Assembly (NCBI RefSeq): GCF_964355755.1
Contig: NC_092672.1
Coordinates: 8,372,001 to 8,432,000, forward strand
Direction of reading: 5' to 3'
DNA length: 60,000 nt
From: Antedon mediterranea
Lineage: Eukaryota > Echinodermata > Crinoidea > Comatulida > Antedonidae
Under the pieces are notes generated by a model that worked only from the letters and a program-made list of their open reading frames with translations, had not been told where the DNA came from and made no database searches. Positions 47,201-59,200 of this stretch are shown piece by piece (position 1 is the first letter of the stretch; every line of letters starts with the position of its first letter). Both the position numbers and the translations under genes were made by a program.

Positions 47201-50200
47201 GAACAGTTGCCCTCTATGCATCTGCTCTAACATTTAACAAGGTATAAGGTAACAATTGGCAACCATATAGTACTCCATCTATGATGTCACCAGATCCAGT
47301 GCCTCTGTTCTATTATACAACAATATGTAAAACTAGATATAACAGGGAGCATACAGTACGTCTGTAGAGTAGCTATCATGACAGGAGCCAACATAATACA
47401 CTGTAACTATCACAGAAAGCCAACGTTAGTACTGATAAATGTAACTGTCACATGGAGCAGGGTTCTATTCAATTGGGCCCGAGCCGGCCCGGGCACCCTC
47501 TAAATTTTACAAATTTTAATGCAAAAGATAGGACATCAAATTAAGTTCAGCACTTTCTCATTTCTCTGCTTTTAGGTCCTGCTCCCTCTTCCCCCCTCCC
47601 ACTATTTCAAAAGCTAGGATCCACCACTGGGGAGGCAACATACATAAGTACTGATAGCTATCACAGGGAGGCAACATAAAACTGTAGCTATATCAGTATT
47701 GCCAGTAGTTTTATTATTTTTGATGTTTTGGGGGACAATACATCTTTAAACTTTAATTATATGAATAAATTTACCATTTATGAATAGATTATATTTATAT
47801 GGCTAATAGCTCATTAATATTTTAGCAACACAGTAATTTAAAATAATTATTCAAAGTACTTTAATTAAAATCATGTTGAGATAGATTTAATGAGAAATGC
47901 ATTTATGTTGAAGTGGACGTCTTGTCTGTTGACATGGTGATTTTCTTTTTTTAATTGTCCATTATTCAATGTAGCAAAAATGGCAATATTTTCACACACA
48001 TAGACTTAGATTCATTTAACAAGCTAAATTTGTATTTTAAACTGCATCATCAGATAGGTGATATATAGTTAAAAATACTTGGTTCAAAACAAATACATAG
48101 TAGTTAGTACCACGACAACATCTATTTTTATGGATAGTTTTGTTATACTGTTGACGTAGATAAAAATTAAGTTGAACATTATTTAACAGGCTTTAGATTA
48201 GGTTGACATGAAATTCACCAATTTACACCCAGTAAAACTGAATCCAGTAATATACAGAAATAGTTGTAATATCTTTGTAGAATTTTCTTATTGCTTTCTA
48301 CAGCTGATTCTCATACGGTATCATGTCTGGCGACGTAAAAAATGTGCAGTATCACGGCATCTGCTGACGGCAATAGGCCCATATCATTATCAAATTACTG
48401 TTGTTAAACTAAATCCTCTAAATAATCACTCACTACGCTCAGTATCCCATATAGGATGAAGGTTGCTGTCAGAAGACTCGATACAGCCTAATGTCTCTAG
48501 ACATGATACCGCTCATGTATTATTTTTTATACTGTACTGTAGTACCATAGGCAAGTTTTAATAATGGATCATCAAGGCATGGAGCCACGCAGCTATTATT
48601 TGCATTATCCTAATGAGATCTTTTCCTGTTGGGTATCAATGCAAACAATAACTAAAATTAATTAATTCAGGTCATGTGTTAATACTCTGAATCATTTCAT
48701 CACAAGCTGCTGTACACTTTAATATTATAAGTTATTATGTTAAGCGAACTATTGCTCCAATACACAATACAAAATGGAGCTGTACTCCACTTATTGTGGG
48801 TAGCTTGTTGCTCAAGGTTTGCTCTGTGAAATCTGAATTATTCCAAAAAAATATACCCGTTATCCCCAGAAATTATACTGTTCTATAATGTTTATTCTAT
48901 GAAAGCGAAGAAGAGAACTAAATGTTACTTTGATCTTGATTTATGTTCTTATAATCTCCCACCATACTGTAGTTTTAATATAGTACTGTTCGAGTGGTTT
49001 GTTTGGCAAAAAATTGGTGTTTTTTTTTAGTACAATTCTAAGACTCGCACTATTTACCAAGTTTGTGTGTGGTGACTATACTATTTTAGATGTGTTATAC
49101 AGTATTGGTTGTTTGCCTATTATATAATTTGTATTAACATATTATGATTGTTTTTTTTTTCCGTAAAATATAGACTTACTATTTTGCTACGTTTCGGCTA
49201 TTAGCACCTGTAGCCTTGTACACGCAAGTGACGTCTGTAACATATTTTTATTTTTTATTACAGGGCTTTGGTGCAATAAGAAATGAGGAAGAACCTCCGC
49301 CATACTCGCCTCCTTCGCCAAATAGTCCTTTCACACAGGTAAGTACCAAAACAGACAGATTAAGAGGCTGTTCAGACATGATGTGTATTGTTTCATGGCT
49401 AAAGCTCTGACTACACTATCACACTTTATGTGATAAAAAAAATGTGATGTGCCCATAATATGTACATGATGTATATCACTACCATATTTGGCCATACAAC
49501 TACTACCATATTTGAGCATATCACTACTATATTTGGGAACATCACACATTTTTTTTGTCTGGAGTAGTTTGATAGTGTAAACAGTACCATGCTTATGGTG
49601 AACTCAATTCGGGTTGTCACCAATATAGAACATTTCATCCAACATCTACCTACTGTATTATTAGAATGATTTCAATCAATCAATGGATTTGGCATTCAGT
49701 CTGATCTAGATCTACTACTGTATATGATTGAAATTAAAGGGTGGCTCCGGGGAAGACAAGTTTCTAATATTTATTATAAAATATACTTATAGAGCTACAA
49801 CATTGAAAGAGAACAAGCATCTTGAAATAGAAAATTGGCACTTCAAGACTTTTTCCACAATGTTAAGAAGGTTATTATCAATGTTGTTGCCAAGGTTTTT
49901 AGTCGCGTGGACGCGACTCTATAGTTCAGTCTGTCGGTCTGTCTGTCTGTCCGGTATCACTATGCGTTTTAGCACGCGACTTATGGCTGTTGGCCTTGTT
50001 CCTAATGAAACAATATAAACTTTATACCCAGAGCTACACTTTAACTTTTATATCTTTGTACATTAACGGTATTACATTACATTATCCCTATTTAAACTTT
50101 TATCACTCTTTCTCAATCTATTAACACAAAACTTATTTGTAATATAGTTGGGTAAATATTGTTTGCATTGAATAAAAGTCAAACAATCCCGTCTTCTTAA

Positions 50201-53200
50201 CATAGTGTACAACTACTTCTCTCTTTTAATAAAATCTTCAAAACAAATATAAAGTGCCATGCATCAGCACTATGTCGACATATTAAATAACCGACCCTGG
50301 AACTCTTTTGACTTTCTTTAGTAAACAGTAAAGTTACCTCCAACTTTTAAACTTTTTATTTTTACATTTTATTGTGGATCAAATATTTTGACTTTGTTCT
50401 ATTGTTATTGTACTAGACTATATGATTTATTGTTTCTGTTTTATTGCTGCCAAGGCCTCCTTCGTCATCACATGTACATATTTGTTAACACTGTGGATTA
50501 ATATTGCTTGAAACGGTGCCCTCAATAACAAACGAGTCTTAAGTCCTGTAAATATTAATCTTAACTCAAGGACCTATAGTAAAGTATACAAGATTTGCAG
50601 TCTATTAAATTTGATGGTAAATAAACCAGTTGGTTTTATTAGATCATTCTCATTTCACAAAATAAACAGTTGCTATTTTAGGGCCTGTTTCTGCTGGCAA
50701 GAAAACTGGTTTTTGAAAAACATGTTTTTTCCCCTCTGCACTAGAAATGACATACACTGACAAAAAAAACGGTTTTAAAAGCTGACTGAAAAAATTGATT
50801 GCACTCTTTGTCATTAAAAAACAGTCTTAAAAAGGGCTTTCTGTTTAGCAATTTTTAGATAAACAAACTCGCACTGAAAACTCTTTCCACATTCCCACTT
50901 TCACTAAATGAACTGTAATGTAGGTATAAATACTGTAATGACGTCATTTTGAACGCTACCTGCAGTTTTACTGTATAAGCTGCAACACAATCTTTGGTAG
51001 TATGTAATATACGGACTGTATAGAAAATAGAAAAATTTATATATTAAAATAGCAATATGTTAAAAGTAAAATATTTATTTGGGAATGCTCTGTGTGCATG
51101 CTCAGTATGTACAGTATACTGTATATTGCTGATAATGATTATTAATTCATAAGACTTTAATTGCGTTGTAAAATGAATTTTTAATCTTATTTCATTGACT
51201 CTTTAGATGATTCACCATTTCCGTTGTTATTGCTAGCATAAAATATGATTGTGAAAGGAGATTGTGAAATACTGTATATTTATTACTGCAATTAAAGAAG
51301 ATCTTGAAATAGAGTTTTATTTCAACGTTTTATGATTGCTCTGACCTTTTCCTGATTCTTGAGTTTTCAAAGTGAAAAATTTTCCCTTTTTAATACCATC
51401 ATATATTTTTCATCTTTAAATTCAAAATGGTGGAAAATTGAAAAAATACATACATTTTACAGTATTAACTATCGATTGTGGAACCAAAAATTTGATATGG
51501 TCACTGAAGTTTATTCTAACATAATAGTATACCTATAGTAGTTGGTCATGTTATTTATTGTGCGCATGCAAGGTAATGGAATATACTTGCTATAGACAAC
51601 TAGGATGTGATTTTTATCACTGGTGCTGCAATAACAACCTGAAACTAAACATAAAGAAAACAAAAGAAATGCAAATTGATTTTAGGAAAATTAAAGAACC
51701 CTTAGAACCTCTGATTATAAATGGAAATGAGATTGAAGTAGTAAATGAGTACAAATATCTGGGTTGTATAATTGACAATAAGCTAAATTGGATAAATAAT
51801 GTAAATAAAGCCACATGCAAAGCCAACCAAAGTATGTTTATTTTAAGAAAAATGAAGTACCTACAAATTGACAAAACTATACTTACAGTAAATTGTTTTA
51901 TAACTCTGTAATTCTCAGTGTAATACTTTTTTGTAATGTTTGTTTTTATGGTAATACAATGCAAAAAGATAAAATTAAACTTAATCGAATAGGAAATAGA
52001 GCAATTAGACTAGTAGGAGAGCACTTACCTGATGTTGAATCCTTGTATAAAGAAAATGTGTTAAAAAAAGTAAAAAGTATCATTGATGATGAAACACATC
52101 CTCTTCACAAACAATTTGCTCTCATGAATTCTGGCATAAGACTACGTGCACTTAATACCAAAACAAAACGGTTTAGGTGCTCGTTTGTACCTAATGCTAT
52201 ACACTTATATAACTCCAGAGTACAAAGGTAAAATGTAACCGATAATTTTTATCTAATTTTAACAATTTTTAGCCTCTTAACTTTTTGTGTGTGTTCTTGT
52301 AAATTGTATTTTATATTTTTGTATTTTGCCAGTTTTCAAATCACATTTCTGTTTTTTAAATGGACAATAAAGTATATTATGACTATGACTATGACTATGA
52401 CTACTTTCATGCTCAATTTCCAATACAGTTTTTGTAGAACAAATGGACAAGATATCCCAGGAATTGGAAGCTCTTTTAATTAATTAATTTGTCAGAAAAA
52501 CATCCATGTTATAAACAATTTTACTGTTAAATGATGTGATTAGATTCTTAACATATTGTGTAGAGTGAAATAATGTATGTATGTTTTATTTTTGTTTTAC
52601 AGACAAATTTACCGATTGGAGACAAACCTCTTCCACCAACTCCTTCAAGTTTCATTGTTGGTGGCAAGCCCAACACACACAATGGTGTCACAACAACATA
52701 CAGACATTGGAACCCACCTTTATTAGGCAAACTTCCCGACGATTTCCTCAGAATCATTCCCGCTAAAAAACAACCAGTAAATATTAACATTTATATAATG
52801 TAAATTGATAAAAAGCTTTTATTGTATAAATTTATTATGTCATGTTAGCTCTGTCAGGATAAGCCTGTCATGCTACAACTTAAAAGTAAGAGGGTACGTG
52901 GTCAAGAACTTTTATTGAGCAAGAGCTATTGAGCAAGAATTGTCAGGTATTAAAGAGGTTTCATCATACATAGTCTGTCAAATGTGGGTAAGAACTCTCT
53001 AACTGTCTGTTCTGACAAGCAAGTTCTGTTATGCCAGTTCTGTCAAGCCAGTTCTATTAAGCATGGTCTGTAAGCAAGAACTGTCAAACATGGTCTTTCA
53101 AGCTACTGTAGTCTCTACAAGATCTCTGAAGGAAGTTCTATCAAGTATTGTCTGTCAATCTAGTTCTGTCAAGCATGGTCTGTCAAGCAAGTTCTGTCAA

Positions 53201-56200
53201 GCATGGTCTGTCAAGCATGGTCTGTCAATCTAGTTCTGTCAAGCATGGTCTGTCAATCTAGTTCTGTCAATCAATGGTCTGTAAGCAAGTAATGTCAAGC
53301 ATGGTCTGTAAATAAGTATGTCAATCATGGTCTGTCAAGCTAGTTCTGTCAAGCATGATCTGTCAAGCTAGTTCTGCCAAGCATTATCTGTCAAGCTAGT
53401 TCTGCCAAGCATGGTCTGTCAAGCATGGTATATCAAACTAGTTCTGTCAAGAATGGTTTGTCAAGCTAGTTCTGTCAAGCATGGTCTGTCAAGCTAGTTC
53501 TGTCAGGCATGGTCTATCAAGCTAGTTCTGTCAAGCATGTCCTATCAAGCTAGCTCTGTCAAGCATGGTCTATCAAGCTAGTTCTGTCAAGCATGGTCTA
53601 TCAAGCTAGTTCTGTCAACTATTGTCTGTCAAGCATCGTCTACCAAGCTGGTTCTGTTAAGCATGTCTTATCAAGCTAGCTCTGTCAAGCATGGTCTATC
53701 AAGCTAGTTATGTCAAGCTAGTTCTGTCAAGCTAGTTTATGTCAAGCTACTGTAGCTGTCAACAAGTTCTTTCATGGTCTGTTACCAAGAAATCTCAAGC
53801 AAGTTGATTTTTAAAGATTTATAAAATGTGCTGCCAACCAATAAGATTATTCATATTCTTTGTAACTATGGGTTTTTTTTTCTCACACACATAGATAACT
53901 TGTGATCTGTCCAAATATTTAATGAGTCACGCTTTTATTATAGCAAGAAAACCATTTATACTGTACAGTATTTATTACACTATATTCATTTTCATTTTAG
54001 AAACATTTGTTTTTTTATTAAAAAATTGATACTACATCTGTAGAAAATGTAATATTTTCCACCATATTTTTTGCACAGAATTTCTGTCTTAATGTTAAGA
54101 TTACTACTTAAATGCCATGCATGCAACTGTCCAATTTGTACATGAAGATCAAAGCAGTTAATTACTAAGTAACATACAGATGTCAAGCTGACATGGTTCT
54201 CGGGTCATGTACTGGCAAGTTTTGGCCTACTTTAGCAAAATCTTTGTTTACTTAAAAGTATCATTGTAATTTGATATTTTTATTTTCAGACTATAGATTA
54301 TAATGCAACATCTAACAGTATCTATACTGTAGTATAGTACCTGCAATGGAAATAGAATATGTTTAAAAAAGTCATATTTAACTTGATATTTTACTTTACA
54401 TTATTTGTAAATGTAACTTTCACTAATAATATATTATTAATAATATATTATTAATAATATATTATTAATATATAATAATATTATTTATTTTAATTTATGA
54501 CGGTTTGAAGACAGGTCTCCTGGGGGCCAGATAGCCACATAGTTGTTAAGGCTAGTGGCTAATAAAGCGGCCTCCCCTTAAATATTCACAAAGACAAACA
54601 TATACACAAGATGCTCTACACAAAAAAAGTCCTATTACAGGTCTTTGGAAGTTGAGTTGTTATGTCATGAGAACAAAATCCATGATACGACACATGATAA
54701 GACTTGAACCCAGGACCCTTGGATTGGTAGCCGTGCATCTATTTCTGTCTTTAGATGTATAATATTTTTATACCATAGCATAAAATAGCAAAACTTCTTT
54801 GTAAACTATTTTATTCTTTTTGTGAACATTTTGTGAACCCAGGACCCTTGGATTGGTAGCCGTGCATCTATTTCTGTCTTTAGATGTATAATATTTTTAT
54901 ACCATAGCATAAAATAGCAAAACTTCTTTGTAAACTATTTTATTCTTTTTGTGAACATTTTGTGAACCCAGGACCCTTGGATTGGTAGCCGTGCATCTAT
55001 TTCTGTCTTTAGATGTATAATATTTTTATACCATAGCATAAAATAGCAAAACTTCTTTGTAAACTATTTTATACTTTTTGTGTACATTTCGTTATATTTT
55101 TTTTAACAAAGATAAAGTAGAGAATAAATTGATTTAATGGTAATTCACAATTGTTTTAACTTTAGGAATTGGTTTCATCTACTCTAAGGCAAAGATTGGC
55201 TCAGAACAAAGAACGACAGAACACAGTAGATAAAGATGACGTTGAGACACAGCAGATGTTAGAGGATGAACGGGTGGCGTTAAGTCTACAAAATCAAGAA
55301 TTCTTACAAGAACTTCAGAGGAATCCAGAATTTTTGTCAGCTTTAGAAAATGGTATGAAAATGTTAAAAATTGTTATGTGTAGCTTAACATTACTCACAA
55401 TAAAAATAACTGATGATATGTTAAATTCTTTAAGGCATGGTTGGCAGACTATACCATTTGTTTACAGGGTGTTCCATGCATTATCCATATAGACTGAGCC
55501 AAGTGCTTCTAGAATAGAATGTATTGTCATAATTTACAGTTAGAAGATTTGGTATTTTTTTACTATTTACTTTCATATTATAAGTGTACCTTTGGGTTCT
55601 GGTCCGGCAAATCTAGTTGAACGTCAATGTTTCGTTTTCACGCGCATATCGGCGTCGGCGTGTGGAGCCTTGTAAAAAGTGAAACATTCACGTCCAATTT
55701 GATTTGCTGCCGCCGAATTGGAACCTTGCCGTGCTGAATTATTCAATTGCAATAATATATATTAGTACTACAGTGGTGTAAAATTTAAACAACCTCTATA
55801 TGGTATTTTTAGTGATACTGTACTGTATAAGAAAATTAATTGTGCAATCTAAATGGAATATAATTACCCATTACTAATTCTCTAATTCTAACAAAGTACG
55901 ATACGATACGATAATATTTATTGTAGGCTTATTATAAGTAGGCTTATTTTCAATCACTTTACTTTTTTAAGTAACAATTATTAGTTTATCAGACTATAAT
56001 GTCATAAATTACTCTTAACACTGATTTTATTTTATCGAAGTATTAAGTAACTATTAATTATTAATTTTTACAGACTGACGCTAAACTTCTACTTTAATTC
56101 TGCGATTCCACTTTATTTCATTTTAATGATTCAGTTTGTAATATGTACTTCTTAATTTTATGTTCTAAAGCTCTATCTACACTATCAAACTAGTTTGACC

Positions 56201-59200
56201 AAAAAAAGTGTGATGTACCCAAATATGGTAGTGATATGCCTAAATATGACATCATCATGTCCATATTTGATAGTGTAGACAGAGCTTCAGAAACCGTGCC
56301 CTTAAGACTCTTCTAATAAAGATCTGAAATTATTTATTTTAAATGTTCAAACTGCATTCTGAATACCAGAGATATCCGGAAACTAGGCATTTCCGGCCAG
56401 CCTAAGGGAGATTAATTGACTGTATGTATTAAAAGAAGAAATGTGTTTAAGGTGCAATATGAAGAGACTTGAACACTCTACCTCAGCGATTATTCATTTA
56501 TTCTGTGATCTGAATTTACTTAAATCTAGCCTAAGACTGTATGTTCAAAATAAGTGTGCATACTATTTTAATGATATTTATTCGGCCACCAATGAATAAT
56601 AACTAGCAGTGAGAATAGGCTAAGTCCAAACAGATTCTGCACACACTCCATAATACAATAAAAAAAGAACATTTCACAATTATAACACCAATGCTCTTCT
56701 TCATCACCAAGTAGCATCCTAGGGTCCTGGGGGTACAGTTTGGGGAAAATTAGAAGGTGGGTTTATCCTTGGATTTACTAAATAATCTAAATTAAGGGAT
56801 GCGATTATTAAATATATAGATGGATTTTGCCATGCAAACCTTCAAACAATAAAATTAAAAATTCAGTTTGAAAAATAATTTTAAATCTTAAATATCAGTT
56901 TTATTTACAATTTACAGTCAGTGTATAAAATTAATAAAATAAAAATACCTTTTTTAAGGCCCATTTACACTAGGACGATAACGATGGACGATAAATATAT
57001 AAACATGCATTTTTTTTACATAAAACAAAATAAATTAGAAAGGTTTTCATTCTAGAACTATAAGATAATCATTTAGGCTGTCTTTGATAAAAATAATATT
57101 TTTAAAATTCCAATCAAATGACGTCATGATAAATAAAAACAATAAAATCGTTGTATTGTCACGATATTATTGCTCTTACTAATCATGACGTCATTTGATT
57201 GGACGTGTGAAAATATAATTTTCATCAAAGGAAGCATAGAAGGTTATTCTATAGTTCTAGAATGAACAGTTTTTATATTTCTTTTGTTTTATGTATGAAA
57301 AATGCACATTTGTCTATTTATCGTCAATCGTTATTGTCCTAGTGTAAATGGGCCTTTAATCTTAAAAAAAAATTATTTTTTTGTCCCCTCCTTTATACTA
57401 CTTGTATAGAATTATTTGACATACATTTGCATATTATTTCATACCTTTATTTCTATAGTAGGACTAATATAAATTTCTTTTGATGGTTGCCAGAAAATCC
57501 TTTATTTTCAATAAGACACTCAAACTGACCTTTCAACACTGTAACCATAATCTTTATATGTCTGTTATAAGTGGTTATAAATTTAAACTGATTAAGTCAT
57601 GATGATAGTTGCTACTCAAAACCGTGACGTTTCTTTGTAATTTCACATTTCTTTGCTTAAAGTTATTGAGAGTTAAAACAGGATCATATTTTACTGGCTT
57701 ATGTCTGGTTTTCTTCTCTTTTGTTATTATTGGAATACAGTACGTTTAGTTTTAGATTTCCTAGACAACTTTGATGCTGTGGAGTTTATAGTTTAAGGCA
57801 TCATAATAATGTATGTATTTGTTTTGTTTTAATATTATTTATTAAGCAATATTTAAATACACGGTTTGTTTCTTTTGTTGTGGTAATATTATAGTAAGAA
57901 ATAACTAACCAATATTTAAGTTGTGGCAATGTTAAATTAAGAAGTAACTAAGTCCAATATTATTAAAAATAACTACATTTTCGCATAAAAACAATTTATA
58001 CAAACATGTATTGTTTTTGATTGATTTGTTTGTTATTAATTTGCGTTGTTATCCCACAATATGGTTATAGTCTTTGTAGGATTATCATTCAATTATTGTT
58101 TTTAATAAGCATATGGAGATGGCCTATTGTACAATATTGTAGGCCATTTTCATATTCAATGAAAACAGGCCTAATTATTGTAATTATTTTAATTAATTAG
58201 TTATATTTCTTATTTGTTGTTGTTTTTACTCATTGTTTCATTCCAGCCTCAACGTGTACTGTTTTGCTGATGTTTTTTACCAATTTTCATCTAAAGGGTT
58301 CTGTATTATAATATGTTTTACCTTAAAGTGACCAGTATTTAAATAAAACGACATTTAAATGATTTTATTTTCATAGATTATTCAAATGCAATAAGAAGAG
58401 GTGCAGTTGAGCCGATTTCACCGTCACTAACACATCAACAATCAGCTATGGGTACACAAACATCACGTCATGTAGAAGGGAATACACATATAGTACAGGA
58501 TGGAAGTGGGGGCGCTGCAGCTGTTGGAGCAACGGGGAATGCGACTAGGGATCCAGCTTTTGAAGCTAAATTGTCACACATGGGAAAATGTAATTATTAC
58601 AATTTGTTTTCAACATAAATTCAAGTCATAACCATTTAAATCATAGTCATTACCTTTAATAATAATAATTAATAATTTAACAACAATATATTTCCAATCG
58701 TTTCCATTATTTCAAAATAAAGTTATTTTATATTCTTATCCTTCATCCATTGTTAATGTACTTCAAAATTGTGACATCAATTTTAATGTTAGAATCTGAT
58801 TTCATTCCTGTTGCCATTGTCACCTCCTTGACGGTCCTTATCTGTCTTTTGTTCAATGCATTGCTAATTTGTGTTCTTGTTTTTGCAGCCACAAAAGTAA
58901 AATTAGCACAACTTGCCAAGAAATTCAACAAGAAAAAAAAGAAAAGAAATTCAAGATATGGGTATCCTTTAAAATTCAATGTCATACATATTGTTCTGTT
59001 GCTCTTAGCACCTCTCTAATAAGAAGTACTGTACAATAGTACCTCTGTTCATTAGTAATGTAAGGTTCTGGTGAGTGAGTGGCCAAGCGGTTAAGACAGT
59101 GGAACCTTAATACCTAGGCATAACATCTGCAAGGGTTTGAATCTCACTTACTCCATGATTCTGTTGGTAGAATGAGTCTTCTTGGATAAGGAATATAAAC

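Larger units (their letters stand above)
35903..49263 (+). other. CUEDC1 intron 2, about 13.4 kb
   Basis: GT-AG intron, very AT-rich. It contains hairpins, tandem arrays (38690-39960), LINE fragments (40640-41090, 43206-44490) and SINEs. No nested gene was recognised, but a short CUEDC1 exon could be hidden here because vertebrate CUEDC1 has an acidic segment between the CUE domain and the PPxY motif. Confidence 0.8.
49339..52602 (+). other. CUEDC1 intron 3
   Basis: GT-AG intron. It contains MITE-A (49401), the GTCGCG repeat (49898) and a LINE fragment (51558-52402). Confidence 0.85.
52777..55165 (+). other. CUEDC1 intron 4
   Basis: GT-AG intron. It is dominated by the minisatellite (52975-53775), an AT palindrome run (54425-54490), a SINE-1 fragment and a 129-bp tandem array. 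Confidence 0.85.
55353..58376 (+). other. CUEDC1 intron 5
   Basis: GT-AG intron. It contains a MITE-A copy (56167) and a 400-bp foldback element (56954-57359). I see nothing else. Confidence 0.85.

Noticed and set aside
47455-47640. Possible transposon with GGATCCACCACTGG end
   Set aside because: Only one end resembles the CAGTGGCGGATC type; no matching left end or target duplication could be placed.
52548-52790. 80-residue minus-strand frame over CUEDC1 exon 4
   Set aside because: Antisense shadow of the conserved plus-strand exon.
58743-59019. Overlapping 80- and 89-residue frames on both strands
   Set aside because: They straddle CUEDC1 exon 7 and the flanking introns; only the exon itself, in its spliced frame, matches CUEDC1.
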